From: Vibrio sp. DW001
Lineage (GTDB): Bacteria > Pseudomonadota > Gammaproteobacteria > Enterobacterales > Vibrionaceae
Direction: 5' to 3'
Assembly (NCBI RefSeq): GCF_029016285.1
Contig: NZ_CP091975.1
Coordinates: forward strand, 1,674,001 to 1,738,000
Length of the DNA stretch: 64,000 nucleotides
In this document: piece by piece, positions 25,052-34,642 of the stretch
How the letters are laid out: each line of letters starts with the position of its first letter
Position numbering within the stretch: position 1 is the first letter of the stretch
Program-made: the position numbers and the translations under genes
The notes under the pieces: model-generated
Seen by the model: the letters and a program-made list of their open reading frames with translations, nothing else
Databases searched by the model: none
Told to the model about the DNA's origin: nothing

Positions 25052-25564
25052 TTACAGGCAATTAACTTCTTCTGCTTCAGTTATGGCTTGATTGTACTTG
25101 CTTAATACATCATCAATTTTATTTGGATGACTAAGTAAATCTGCGAATGCAGAACGTAATTCGTAGTTCTTCGCATGAGGTTTCGACTGTCTATCATTGA
25201 AGCTATCTGAAGCCAGTTTGCCTAATTCATCGTCACGACTAACAAGGTTTTTTATATCGATTTGTTCTAGTTGTAACCATGCTTCGACAGGCTTTTCTGT
25301 TGACACTTTGCTCATGTCTTCATTCAGATAATAGTGTACGGCACCGCGATTTAGTTCGAAATGGTTTTTTCGACCATTATAGAACCATGCGCCGACCTCT
25401 TCTAAATCCGGATATTGTTGAGTTGTCAATTCGATGAGATCTTGATACCAGGTTAAAGACGCATCGATGTAGGCGTCATATTTATTTGACAGGCATTGTG
25501 TATCAGCTGCTTGAGACAGTGTTGAGGCGCTACACAATAGAGCTGCAATGAGAAAGCGTTTCAT
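25052..25564 (-). CDS. predicted periplasmic protein, unknown function
   Basis: 170 residues with a clear signal peptide (MKRFLIAALLCSASTLSQA, cleavage after AQA-like SQA-A). Mature protein is acidic and helical, with two cysteines (near the new N-terminus and at NCL at the C-terminus) that could form a disulphide. No recognised domain; similar proteins are annotated as hypothetical in vibrios. RBS AAGGA before ATG. Confidence 0.7.
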   Translation of the reverse strand: MKRFLIAALLCSASTLSQAADTQCLSNKYDAYIDASLTWYQDLIELTTQQYPDLEEVGAWFYNGRKNHFELNRGAVHYYLNEDMSKVSTEKPVEAWLQLEQIDIKNLVSRDDELGKLASDSFNDRQSKPHAKNYELRSAFADLLSHPNKIDDVLSKYNQAITEAEEVNCL

Positions 25565-25719
25565 TTACGTTCCTTGGGCATGTTCTTAGGCGAATAACTT
25601 GCTCGCAAAAAAAGCGGCAATAAACAGGTTTTAATATAAGTAATCAAGTTTACACTAATGTAGCAATAAGTAACATCTCATTAACGGCTTTGAAAAGAGT
25701 TGGTTATCACATTTTTTAC

Positions 25720-26625
25720 TCAGCTACTTAACGAAACGAAAAAAAGCATAAATAGAGGGACAAGCAAACTTAGAATGAAGCCACTAACTATTGCAATTGG
25801 TACACAGCGTACCCCACCAGAGGTTTGAATGACGGGCAGGGTAAAGTCCATCGCTGTTGCACCAGCATAACCGATAGCAGTACAGGGTAGACGTTGAATT
25901 AACATCGGTATCATGACCAAAGCAACAAGCTCTCTTAAAAGTTCTATCATAAAAGAAGCGCCACCATACACAGGACCAAACGCATCTCCCATTAGGATGC
26001 CAGAAAGCGAATACCATCCAAACCCAGAAGCCATCGCTAAACCACGAGTGAGGGGAATATCTAACCATAGAGCAGCAAGTAGGCCACCAATCCAAGATGT
26101 GAGCACGATAACGACTGCGATGATCATGCCATGTTTATTCAGCAATATCTGCCTAAGTGTAAGACCACTGTTTCTAAGTTGAATACCAATAAGAAATAAT
26201 AGGAAAAACAGTATCCACTCACTCGCGCTTTCAACCCAATGGAGATCAAAGTTAAGTAACAATCCAACAGCTAAACCAGAGCCCACGACCAAAATGAGTT
26301 TCCCTGACTCTAACGCCATCGAAGAGAGTGGGAGTTTTTTGTTGGATTGTTCAGTTTTGAGTGGAAATAGCTTGTCAATAAAGGGTAGCACTAACAAATT
26401 ACACATTCCCATTAGAAGGAAAAATGTTGAGGTGAATTTTAGAATAGTTTGTAAATTGGCACTTAAGTTATCCAATGCAGCTAAACTAAGCCCCATTAAG
26501 AAAAGTATCACATAGACCAATCTAGACGTATTACTGTTGATTTGGTCGAGTAACTTTGCATTTGATATAGAAAATAGATACCCCACAACCAGTGGGGTAA
26601 AAATAAAAATCATCCCTGAAAACAT
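25720..26625 (-). CDS. lysO: lysine exporter LysO
   Basis: 301 residues, eight or so hydrophobic helices; DUF340 family, same length as E. coli LysO (YbjE), which exports lysine and thialysine. Family segments: LRNSGLTLRQILLNKHG, GLAMASGFGWYSLSGILMGDAFGPVYGGASFMIELLRE (in pieces: SGFGWYSLSG, ELLRELVALVMIP) and GGVRCVPIAIVSG. It starts 23 bases after the HDOD gene on the same strand, so the two are probably cotranscribed. In E. coli it is controlled by ArgP; no riboswitch is seen here. Confidence 0.9.
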   Translation of the reverse strand: MFSGMIFIFTPLVVGYLFSISNAKLLDQINSNTSRLVYVILFLMGLSLAALDNLSANLQTILKFTSTFFLLMGMCNLLVLPFIDKLFPLKTEQSNKKLPLSSMALESGKLILVVGSGLAVGLLLNFDLHWVESASEWILFFLLFLIGIQLRNSGLTLRQILLNKHGMIIAVVIVLTSWIGGLLAALWLDIPLTRGLAMASGFGWYSLSGILMGDAFGPVYGGASFMIELLRELVALVMIPMLIQRLPCTAIGYAGATAMDFTLPVIQTSGGVRCVPIAIVSGFILSLLVPLFMLFFVSLSS

Positions 26626-26648
26626 GGTAGAACCTGTGTGATTTGAGG

Positions 26649-27587
26649 CTATAGCCCGGTTGCCGTCATAACATCCGCAATGCGGGTGTTAAATTCATTC
26701 ATTGGTAGGTTACTTAGCTCATACATGGCTTGTGCACCTGCAAGATTAATCTCGACATGGTGGTCGTCAATAGCTTCATCTTGTTTTCTAAACATCAGAA
26801 GATGGTGAGCGATGCGAGCAATATCCAAATAGCTTATTTCTTCATGTTTTTCCTGTTCATCAGTGCGTTTTTGGTGTTTTTCGTTCGTCGCTACCTCGAG
26901 AAAATCGCTATCAAATAACCAATGTTTTAGGACCAGTTCACTCGTCACGGCGCAACTTGATTCAAAGATGTGCATAGCTAATTGCTCATCTATATAATTG
27001 CCATTGTCCAGATAATAATGGTATTCGCTTACCAAACAAAAAAGCCCAATATCGGCTAATAACCCTACAAGTAACGCTTTTTCAGCTTCTAAGTAATCAT
27101 ACTCTTCAGGTTGATAGTTCTGTATTTCTTGAGTCACTAATAGCATTGTTGCCGCTAACTCTCGTGACGTTGCAGCACTGTTGACCAATATTTTACGACA
27201 TTGCTTTGATAGATGAGAACTGTGCTTAAGTTGCTCAATAGACTGCGCAGTTACAATATCGCGGACTCTATAGATACCTAATCTACATACCGCCGTTTGT
27301 ATATCTGTGCAGGTAATATTCCGTCTGTTAAAGAAGATAGAATTAGCAACACGAATGACAACGGCTGCCAAGCTCGGGTCATCAATAAGACACTCCGCAA
27401 TATCGAACACACTTGTTTCTTCTCCGATGCTCAATTGCTGAATTTTAAGCACCACTTCGGGTATTGGTGGCAATGTTATGCGCCCGGTTTGAATTGATTG
27501 CTCTACTAATTGAGCAAATTCAGATTCTAATCCGTCTAAAAGGGCTGTTTTGTTTTCAGGCAGCCAAAAAAAAGATAAATGATTCAT
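26649..27587 (-). CDS. HDOD-domain protein
   Basis: 312 residues. Residues about 30-235 are an HDOD domain, a catalytically inactive relative of HD phosphohydrolases: LPPIPEVVLKIQQL, LIDDPSLAAVVIRVANS, TAVCRLGIYRVRDIV, ALLVGLLADIGLF. Such proteins act in signalling, often with c-di-GMP or two-component pathways, but partner and output are unknown. The C-terminal 70 residues are acidic. Upstream of lysO in one unit. Confidence 0.85.
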   Translation of the reverse strand: MNHLSFFWLPENKTALLDGLESEFAQLVEQSIQTGRITLPPIPEVVLKIQQLSIGEETSVFDIAECLIDDPSLAAVVIRVANSIFFNRRNITCTDIQTAVCRLGIYRVRDIVTAQSIEQLKHSSHLSKQCRKILVNSAATSRELAATMLLVTQEIQNYQPEEYDYLEAEKALLVGLLADIGLFCLVSEYHYYLDNGNYIDEQLAMHIFESSCAVTSELVLKHWLFDSDFLEVATNEKHQKRTDEQEKHEEISYLDIARIAHHLLMFRKQDEAIDDHHVEINLAGAQAMYELSNLPMNEFNTRIADVMTATGL

Positions 27588-27961
27588 GAAGTTCGTCCTA
27601 ATTACTTGGCATCAATCTTACATGCGGTTGTTGCTCTCTGCCAACCACATATTCAATTAATTGCGCCACTATTTGGTAAGGCGTTGTCTACGTAGGCTGC
27701 GACTACAGCAGAAAACGTAACAAAAGATGTCTTCTTGAGTGATTTCTTTAATTTTGTTGAGTATTCACGTGAAGTTAGTCGAAAAATAAACCATTTCATA
27801 CCGCTTAACGTCTAGTTATTCCGCCAACCAAGCATGTCCAGTAGTACCATGATAGCGTTACTATTCTAATAATTATATCAATTACAATAATTTAAGTTTA
27901 ATTCGTCGTTGAAGGCATTGAAGTTTGTAGAAATTAATATGTTATTTCAGAGGTGAAATTA
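27588..27961. other. intergenic region before tfoY
   Basis: 374 noncoding bases between divergent genes. I looked for the c-di-GMP-I riboswitch known before V. cholerae tfoY (its conserved GACGCAAAGCC core) and did not find it. Nothing else recognised. Confidence 0.45.
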
Positions 27962-28549
27962 ATGAATAATTCAGACTTTTATGTTTACGCAGGAAAATTT
28001 GGTGTTTTTCAGAAACACTCTATGTTTGGTGGGATAGGGCTATTTATTCAAGGTGCTATGTTTGTTTTGATTTTTGGTGATGCTTTGTATTTGAGGGGAG
28101 GAGGGCGTCTAGACGCGGACCTACGTGCCTTGGGCTGTAATCGGTATCGACATGTTAAAAAACAAGCTGTTGTTACGGTCAACTATTACGATATATCAAC
28201 ACTTTATAGCAGAAGGTATTTAAGGCTTGATGGTCTTATTGAACGTTCAATTCGATTGTCGATTGCCAATAAGGCATATCGACGCTCCGTCGAGAGTAAA
28301 CGGCTAAGGGACTTACCCAATATGCGATTAACCTTAGAGAGGATGGTTAAGAAAGCGGGTATCTCAGATGTCAGTTCATTTATGGAGTTTGGTGCTGCTG
28401 AAGTGTATAAAAAAGTGCGACATCAATATGGTGAAAATACAGATATTAATCTGTTGTGGAAGTTTGCTGGCGCGGTTGAAGGTACTCACTGGAGCTTATT
28501 GAGTAATAAAACGAAAAAGGAATTGAAACGTACTTGTGATCTCTCTTAA
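27962..28549 (+). CDS. tfoY: TfoX/Sxy-family regulator, TfoY type
   Basis: 195 residues from ATG 27962 (MNNSDFYVY; RBS AGGTG), preferred to GTG 27953. N-terminal TfoX domain (FQKHSMFGGIGLF, LRGGGRLDADLRALGCNRYRHVKKQ in part, VNYYDIS) and C-terminal TfoX domain (RRLRDLPNMRLTLERMVKKAGI-like, WKFAGAVEGTHW). Details match TfoY more than TfoX. In V. cholerae, TfoY promotes motility and type VI secretion and is controlled by c-di-GMP; the riboswitch is not seen here. Followed by its own terminator. Confidence 0.75.
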   Translation: MNNSDFYVYAGKFGVFQKHSMFGGIGLFIQGAMFVLIFGDALYLRGGGRLDADLRALGCNRYRHVKKQAVVTVNYYDISTLYSRRYLRLDGLIERSIRLSIANKAYRRSVESKRLRDLPNMRLTLERMVKKAGISDVSSFMEFGAAEVYKKVRHQYGENTDINLLWKFAGAVEGTHWSLLSNKTKKELKRTCDLS

Positions 28550-28574
28550 CGCGATGCCCAGTAGAAATTAATAC

Positions 28575-28603
28575 TAAAAACCTAGCCCTCGCTAGGTTTT
28601 TTT
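28575..28603 (+). terminator. terminator of tfoY
   Basis: AAAAACCTAGC, CCTC loop, GCTAGGTTTTTTT. Confidence 0.9.
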
Positions 28604-28737
28604 CATTTCAAACGCAACAATATCTACTTTTACTGGAACTAAAGCTAATATTAACTATATGATTACTGAGAATATGCATGATATCTTGAAATACGTTTTA
28701 GTTTGCCTGTAACCATGGATTGGGAGCGCAATATTTA

Positions 28738-29763
28738 GTGCTTGATTATTTTCTACGTAGAATGATGTTAGTTATCCCCACTTTTATAGGGATTACTATT
28801 CTGATATTCGCCATCACTCGCCTTGTCCCGGGTGGACCGGTTGAACGCATCCTTTCTAGTATTCAATTTAATAGCAGTGAAACGGCAGTCAGTAATGATG
28901 TAGGCGCAAGCTCGGCACTTTCAAAGGATCAAATTGCACAACTCAATGAGTTTTATGGATTAGATAAGCCCGTAGTGGAGGCGTACTGGGAATGGTTGAC
29001 CAAAATCATGTCTCTAGATTTTGGCGAATCAACACGCTACTACGAACCTGTGACCGATATGATTGCAGAACGTTTGCCAGTCTCACTGTTTTATGGCGGT
29101 ATGACATTTTTTATCGCTTATTTCATATCAATTCCATTGGGATATTTTAAAGCACTCAAACATGGTTCGGTGTTTGATTCACTTTCTTCTATTGCGATTT
29201 TTATTGGCTACGCCTTACCCGGTTATGTGGTTGGTGTTTTGTTGATTACTTGGTTTGCTTACAATTTGGAGTGGTTTCCAATGGGTGGCTTTGTCGGCGA
29301 TGATTTTGACGACTATGAGTCCTTTTATGAGCAAGCTAGCGATGTGTTATGGCATGCCGTATTGCCACTTATCTGTTATCTGATTGGTGATTTTGCCACT
29401 CTGACAATGACAATGAAAAATAACTTAATGGAAAACCTGTCGGCCGACTACATTCGCACAGCAATCGCGAAAGGATTACCATTTCAACAGGCCGTACGGA
29501 AACATGCGCTCAGAAACAGTCTTATCCCAATTGCGAGTCATTTTGGAAATTCGTTGCTCTTTTTCATGACGGGTTCATTCCTTATCGAGGTAATCTTTGA
29601 CATCAACGGTATTGGTCTTCTTGGGTATGAGTCTATTGTTGAAAGAGATTATCCAGTCGTGATGGGAATTGTTGCGGTAAATGCATCGATGTTATTGGTT
29701 GGCAATATTCTTTCTGATATGTGTGTCGCTCTTGTCGACCCACGTGTGAAGTTTGGGGAGTAA
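28738..29763 (+). CDS. peptide ABC transporter permease, YejB-like
   Basis: 341 residues from GTG 28738, 9 bases after GGGAGCG; a TTG at 28720 is the alternative start. OppB/DppB-type permease with six helices, the RLVPGGP N-terminal motif (ITRLVPGGPVERIL) and the EAA-like cytoplasmic loop at about 235-270 (YIRTAIAKGLPFQQAVRKHALRNSL, in part). Overall closest in memory to E. coli YejB, including GIGLLGYESIVERDYPVVMG. First gene of a five-gene import operon; works in the inner membrane as a heterodimer with the next gene's product. Confidence 0.88.
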   Translation: MLDYFLRRMMLVIPTFIGITILIFAITRLVPGGPVERILSSIQFNSSETAVSNDVGASSALSKDQIAQLNEFYGLDKPVVEAYWEWLTKIMSLDFGESTRYYEPVTDMIAERLPVSLFYGGMTFFIAYFISIPLGYFKALKHGSVFDSLSSIAIFIGYALPGYVVGVLLITWFAYNLEWFPMGGFVGDDFDDYESFYEQASDVLWHAVLPLICYLIGDFATLTMTMKNNLMENLSADYIRTAIAKGLPFQQAVRKHALRNSLIPIASHFGNSLLFFMTGSFLIEVIFDINGIGLLGYESIVERDYPVVMGIVAVNASMLLVGNILSDMCVALVDPRVKFGE

Positions 29764-29764
29764 A

Positions 29765-30811
29765 ATGATACTAAAAATGGACCCCTTAACTCAAAGGAAA
29801 TTTAGACGTTTTAAAGAGATAAAACGGGGATACTGGTCATTCTTGGTTCTATCAACGCTTTTGGTGCTGTCTATTTTTGCGGAGATGCTTGTTAACAGCA
29901 AGGCCTTAGTAGTGAGCTATCAAGGCACGTATCACTTTCCTGTTCTTTCTGATGTCATTCCGGGGACGGAATACGGTCTTGATTACCTTTCGGAGGCAAA
30001 TTATAGAGAACTGAAGCAAAAATTTGTCGAAGAAGATCAAGGTGATTTTGTTGTGTTACCTATTATTCCCTGGAATCCATATGAACAAGACTATAGTGGC
30101 GATTATCCGCCGACAGCACCAGATGTGAAAAGTAAACATTATTTAGGGACGGACATTATCGGTCGAGATATTTTGGCTCGATTGGTATATGGGTTTCGCA
30201 TCGCGATGGGGTTCGCATTGATCACTATGGTTATTTCTTATGTGATAGGTACAGCAGTTGGCTGTGCAATGGGCTTTTGGGGCGGAAAATTTGATCTCAT
30301 ATTCCAGAGGGTGATAGAGGTATGGTCAATGGTGCCATTTCTGTATGTCATTATGATTTTGGTTTCAATTATTCAGCCAACGTTCACGCTTTTTGTTTTT
30401 ATTAATGTGCTGTTTGGTTGGATGGGGATCACTTGGTACATGCGAACGATGACCTACAAAGAGTCAGCAAGGGAATATGTACTGGCAGCTAGGGCCTTAG
30501 GGGCTTCTACTGCTCGTATTCTATTTAAACATATCCTACCAAATACTATGGTCATGATTGTAACGTTAGCGCCATTCACTATTGCAGGTAACATAACCGC
30601 ATTGACCGCGTTGGATTACTTAGGTCTGGGATTAATGCCGCCTACGCCTTCATGGGGAGAATTATTACAACAAGGAAAGTCTAACCTAGACTCCCCCTGG
30701 ATAGTTATGTCGGTTGTTACATCAATTGTTTTGGTACTCGTTATGGTGACATTTATCGGAGAGGCTGTTCGTGCGGCGTTTGATCCTAAGAAATTCACAC
30801 GGTATAGCTAA
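29765..30811 (+). CDS. peptide ABC transporter permease, YejE-like
   Basis: 348 residues from ATG 29765, one base after the previous stop with RBS GGGGAG inside it. OppC-type permease; the opening TQRKFRRFKEIKRGYWSF and the large periplasmic loop after helix 1 (about 45-130) are YejE features. LGTDIIGRDILARLVYG and the EAA loop YVLAARALGASTARILFKHILPN (in part) are standard. Translationally coupled to the YejB-like gene. Confidence 0.9.
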   Translation: MILKMDPLTQRKFRRFKEIKRGYWSFLVLSTLLVLSIFAEMLVNSKALVVSYQGTYHFPVLSDVIPGTEYGLDYLSEANYRELKQKFVEEDQGDFVVLPIIPWNPYEQDYSGDYPPTAPDVKSKHYLGTDIIGRDILARLVYGFRIAMGFALITMVISYVIGTAVGCAMGFWGGKFDLIFQRVIEVWSMVPFLYVIMILVSIIQPTFTLFVFINVLFGWMGITWYMRTMTYKESAREYVLAARALGASTARILFKHILPNTMVMIVTLAPFTIAGNITALTALDYLGLGLMPPTPSWGELLQQGKSNLDSPWIVMSVVTSIVLVLVMVTFIGEAVRAAFDPKKFTRYS

Positions 30812-30888
30812 GGTCTGTTGGCCTTTCGATATTATTTTTCAGCGTATGACCACCAGTCCCTAGGTCTAGCGCACACAAGGATGTAGAT

Positions 30889-32721
30889 ATGAAAATGAAT
30901 AAAATTTTAGCGACAATTATGTTCTCCGGTTGTTCTTTTTTCGGTTGGGCAGACCAACCCTTACCCTCGAATCTAGTCTGGGAAACCAATTTGAGCGATC
31001 CGCTTTTTGCCTCTGCAGATGCGCAATTTGGCGGCACTTTTCGCACTTCTATTGCAAGCTTTCCGCAAACATTCAGAACCGTAGGACCTGATGCAAATGG
31101 CTCCTTTCGCGCTTGGTTGCTCGACGCGCATCCGTCTTTGGTTAGTAAACATCCTGATACGGGTGAATGGATCCCAGATATTGCAACTGAATGGGCATTT
31201 AGCGAAGACCATAAAACGGTGTTTTATAGGTTGAATCCTGAGGCGAAATGGTCAGATGGCGAGGCTGTAACCGCTGATGACTTCACTTATGTACTCACCT
31301 TAATGCGTTCGAAGGATATTGTGGCGCCGTGGTACAACACCTATTACAACACCGTATTGAAAGATGTAGTGAAGTACGATGATCATACTATTTCCGTCAC
31401 ATTGTCTGAAGCGAAAGACAATAAAGACCTGTTGGAAAGCACGAGTATGGCGCCAAGACCAAAACATTTTTATAAGCCAGATATCGACAAGAACGGGGAC
31501 GGCGTCGACGACAATTTTGTAAGAAAATACAATTTTAAAGTAGAGCCGACCACATGGGCCTATGCCATAGATAAGGTAAAGAAAGGTCGTTCGATCACCT
31601 TTAAACATGTAGGTGAAGATTGGTGGGGGTATAGCAACCCTTATTATAAAAATCGTTACAACGTAGAAAAAATTAGAATTCAGGTTATTCGTGATGATGA
31701 TATCGCGAGAAAGCATTTTGAAAAGGGTGACTTGGATTCTTATCACTTAGTTCGTCCTACTTTGTGGCATGAGAAATCAAGCGGAGAAATATACCAAAAA
31801 GGGTACGTTCAAAAATTTTGGGGATTCAATCAGGTATCTCAGGGGGCAGGTGGGATGTGGTTGAATACCGCCAAACTTAAATTGAGTGACATCAACGTAC
31901 GTAAAGGGGTTGCGCATGCGACAGACTTTGATGGCATGATAAAAAATGTATTACGAGGCGACTACTCAAGGCAACCGAACGGAATGGGCGTGGGTCAAGA
32001 TAAGTTTACTAATGAGTTGATAACCGCACCTGTTTTTGATCCGGCTTTAGCGGCTCAATATTTTGATAAGGCAGGTTTTGCCACTGTCGGTTCTGATGGT
32101 ATTCGAGAGAATGCGAAAGGTGAGAAATTGACATTTGCCATCACCTATTCAGCAAGGTTCCATACCCCAAGATTGGCTTACTTAAAAGAGCAGGCGAAGC
32201 TTGCGGGAATGGAGTTTACGCTAAACCTTATCGATGGGTCGTCAGCGTTCAAATACGTGAGCGAAAAGAAGCATGAGATTTCGTTCCACGGTATGGGGTC
32301 AGGTTCACAACCTCATTATTGGGAGTATTTGCATTCCGTAAACGCAAATAAGCCACAAACCAATAACTTCACAAATTACAGTACACCAGAGTTGGATAAA
32401 CTCATCACGGAGTTCCGTTCTGAATTCAGCAGAGAAAAGCGCGAAGATTTATCTCGAACCATTCAGAAAATAGTGGATGATGCGAGCATCATTATTCCGG
32501 GCTACATGGTTCCTTATACACGCAGTGCACATTGGCGTTGGATGAAGTTTCCGGCGCAACCAATGACCAGAAAAACAGAGAGTTTATTTAGTACTGGCGC
32601 ACCATCAGACCTTGGTACCTATTGGATTGATCTGGAGGCTAAAAAGGAAACGTTAGCCGCGATGAAAAAAGGCACGTCGTATGAACCGGTAACGACAATC
32701 AATGATACATATAAGTTTTGA
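30889..32721 (+). CDS. extracellular solute-binding protein of the Yej-type importer
   Basis: 610 residues, family 5 solute-binding protein (SBP_bac_5). The N-terminus is a signal peptide with FSGC at residues 10-13 of the MNK start, an imperfect lipobox, followed by a possible signal peptidase I site GWA-DQ, so lipidation is uncertain. Family motifs: FRTVGPDANGS, KWSDGEAVTADDFTYVL (about 120-137), and a long C-terminal lobe. Odd: DKNGDGVDD at about 203-211 is a calcium-binding-type loop. Binds peptides or peptide-like ligands and passes them to the permeases encoded just upstream. Confidence 0.85.
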   Translation: MKMNKILATIMFSGCSFFGWADQPLPSNLVWETNLSDPLFASADAQFGGTFRTSIASFPQTFRTVGPDANGSFRAWLLDAHPSLVSKHPDTGEWIPDIATEWAFSEDHKTVFYRLNPEAKWSDGEAVTADDFTYVLTLMRSKDIVAPWYNTYYNTVLKDVVKYDDHTISVTLSEAKDNKDLLESTSMAPRPKHFYKPDIDKNGDGVDDNFVRKYNFKVEPTTWAYAIDKVKKGRSITFKHVGEDWWGYSNPYYKNRYNVEKIRIQVIRDDDIARKHFEKGDLDSYHLVRPTLWHEKSSGEIYQKGYVQKFWGFNQVSQGAGGMWLNTAKLKLSDINVRKGVAHATDFDGMIKNVLRGDYSRQPNGMGVGQDKFTNELITAPVFDPALAAQYFDKAGFATVGSDGIRENAKGEKLTFAITYSARFHTPRLAYLKEQAKLAGMEFTLNLIDGSSAFKYVSEKKHEISFHGMGSGSQPHYWEYLHSVNANKPQTNNFTNYSTPELDKLITEFRSEFSREKREDLSRTIQKIVDDASIIIPGYMVPYTRSAHWRWMKFPAQPMTRKTESLFSTGAPSDLGTYWIDLEAKKETLAAMKKGTSYEPVTTINDTYKF

Positions 32722-32777
32722 TGAATCTGTCCAAGCTTCTAGGTTTCTAAACGAATATAGGTCAAAGGGAGAAGAGG

Positions 32778-33626
32778 ATGGTAGAAGCCGAGATAATTTT
32801 GCAAGTGCGTGATTTAGAAACGGAGTTTATTACTGATGATGGTACGGTTAAGGTACTTCATGGCGTGAATTTCGACGTACAACAAGGCCGGACACTCGGG
32901 TTGGTTGGTGAGTCTGGTTGTGGAAAAAGCGTCACATCTATGTCTATCCTAGGCTTGCTACCGAAGCCTTATGGGAACGTAACACGCGGCAAAATCTTAT
33001 ATAAGGGCACTGACTTACTCAAACTTCCTCCTGAACAAATGTATGCGATGCGAGGGAATAACATCTCTATTATTTTCCAAGATCCGATGACGGCGTTAAA
33101 TCCAGTACAGACGATCAAGGCGCAGATCGACGAAGTTTTGGTATTGCATCGCAAAGAGTTAAATAAGAAGCAGAGATTGCAGTTTTCAATTGAGATGCTC
33201 GAGAAAGTGCGTATTCCAGAGCCTGAAAAAAGGTTGACTGAATATCCGCACAATCTTTCTGGCGGAATGCGACAACGCGTAATGATAGCGATGGCATTGG
33301 CCTGTAAACCCGACATATTAATCTGTGATGAGCCAACGACTGCTTTGGACGTTACTGTACAAGCATCCATATTAACGTTGATGACTGAATTGCAAGAAGA
33401 AACAGGAATGGCGATAATTTTCATTACTCATGATCTCGGTGTTGTTGCCGAAATGTGTGACGACGTTGCTGTAATGTATGAGGGGAAAATTGTTGAACAA
33501 GCCGATGTGTTTGAATTGTTTGATTCGCCAAAAAACCCTTATACGCAAAAGTTACTTAGGTTAATGCCGAATCTAGATAACCCTCCTAAGCAGATGATTA
33601 TCATTGATTTTCCACATGACAGTTAA
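32778..33626 (+). CDS. peptide ABC transporter ATPase, OppD/DppD type
   Basis: 282 residues. Walker A GESGCGKS (about 45-52), Q-loop FQDPMTALNP, signature LSGGMRQRVMIAMAL, Walker B ILICDEPTTALD, H-loop FITHDLGVV. Cytoplasmic motor subunit. It ends soon after the OppD-like C-terminal segment and is shorter than E. coli OppD (337). In E. coli yejF both ATPases are one fused protein; here they are two genes, 11 bases apart. Confidence 0.9.
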   Translation: MVEAEIILQVRDLETEFITDDGTVKVLHGVNFDVQQGRTLGLVGESGCGKSVTSMSILGLLPKPYGNVTRGKILYKGTDLLKLPPEQMYAMRGNNISIIFQDPMTALNPVQTIKAQIDEVLVLHRKELNKKQRLQFSIEMLEKVRIPEPEKRLTEYPHNLSGGMRQRVMIAMALACKPDILICDEPTTALDVTVQASILTLMTELQEETGMAIIFITHDLGVVAEMCDDVAVMYEGKIVEQADVFELFDSPKNPYTQKLLRLMPNLDNPPKQMIIIDFPHDS

Positions 33627-33637
33627 GAGCGATACGC

Positions 33638-34453
33638 ATGCAAGAAGTGATTCGAATTGAAAACCTAAAACAATACTTTACATCTGGAAGCGGTGTGTTT
33701 CGTAAAGGATACACAGTGAAAGCGGTCGATGGCGTGTCACTTCATGTCTCTAGAGGCGAGACATTAGGACTCGTCGGTGAGTCAGGTTGCGGTAAAAGTA
33801 CCTTGGGGCGTTCAATACTAAAACTCTACGAGCCAAATGGGGGGAAGATATTCTTTGAAGGACAGGACATCACGGGATATACCACTAAGCAGATGCGCCC
33901 TTTAAGAAAAGACATGCAGATAGTGTTTCAGGACCCGCTCGAATCACTTAATCAGCGACATACCATTAGCATGATTATTGAAGAACCATTTATTATCCAT
34001 GGAATTGGTACGAAGGAAGAGCGGAAGAAATGGGTTGAAGAATTACTTGTTAAAGTGGGGTTGTCGAAAGAAGCGAAAAATCGTTATCCCCACGAGTTTT
34101 CGGGTGGTCAGAGACAAAGAATTGGTATTGCAAGAGCGATTGCCCTCAAGCCTAAGCTGCTAATTTGTGATGAGTCTGTATCGGCTCTCGATGTTTCGGT
34201 TCAAGCTCAGATATTAAACTTATTGCTACACCTTCAGCAAGAAATGGACCTTGCGATGATATTTATCTCGCACGATTTATCGGTCGTCAGGCATGTTTCT
34301 GACCGAGTTGCTGTGATGTATTTCGGCAAAGTGGTTGAACATGGGACTGTATCTGAGATCTTTGAGTCACCTAAAGACGATTACACAAAGACATTGCTTG
34401 CGGCTATTCCTGTCTCTCACCCAAACCAGAGAAAACGCAAGTCACAAAAATGA
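33638..34453 (+). CDS. peptide ABC transporter ATPase, OppF/DppF type
   Basis: 271 residues. Walker A GESGCGKS, Q-loop FQDPLESLNQRHTI, signature FSGGQRQRIGIARAI, Walker B LLICDESVSALD (Ser replaces the usual Pro after Glu, as in DppF/OppF relatives), H-loop FISHDLSVV. Last gene of the importer operon, followed by a terminator at 34575-34614. Confidence 0.9.
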   Translation: MQEVIRIENLKQYFTSGSGVFRKGYTVKAVDGVSLHVSRGETLGLVGESGCGKSTLGRSILKLYEPNGGKIFFEGQDITGYTTKQMRPLRKDMQIVFQDPLESLNQRHTISMIIEEPFIIHGIGTKEERKKWVEELLVKVGLSKEAKNRYPHEFSGGQRQRIGIARAIALKPKLLICDESVSALDVSVQAQILNLLLHLQQEMDLAMIFISHDLSVVRHVSDRVAVMYFGKVVEHGTVSEIFESPKDDYTKTLLAAIPVSHPNQRKRKSQK

Positions 34454-34574
34454 ATATAAGCCGTTTAAATTACCTATTGAATAGGATTGGTATAAATAGC
34501 ATTGATAGCATATAGAGTTTAAAAAGGCCGTTAAGGCTGTCTTCAAGCGGTGGTGAATATCAGAAATCAGATGT

Positions 34575-34614
34575 AAAAAAAACCGAGTTACGTGTATTCG
34601 TATCTCGGTTTTTT
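34575..34614. terminator. bidirectional terminator after the importer operon
   Basis: AAAAAACCGAG...CTCGGTTTTTT with a longer interrupted stem; lies between the convergent ATPase gene and the outer-membrane protein gene. Confidence 0.8.
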
Positions 34615-34642
34615 GTGTTTAATAGCGAACGATTTATTGGGT

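Noticed and set aside
27588..27961. c-di-GMP riboswitch before tfoY
   Set aside because: The conserved core and tetraloop-receptor sequences were looked for on the plus strand and not found.
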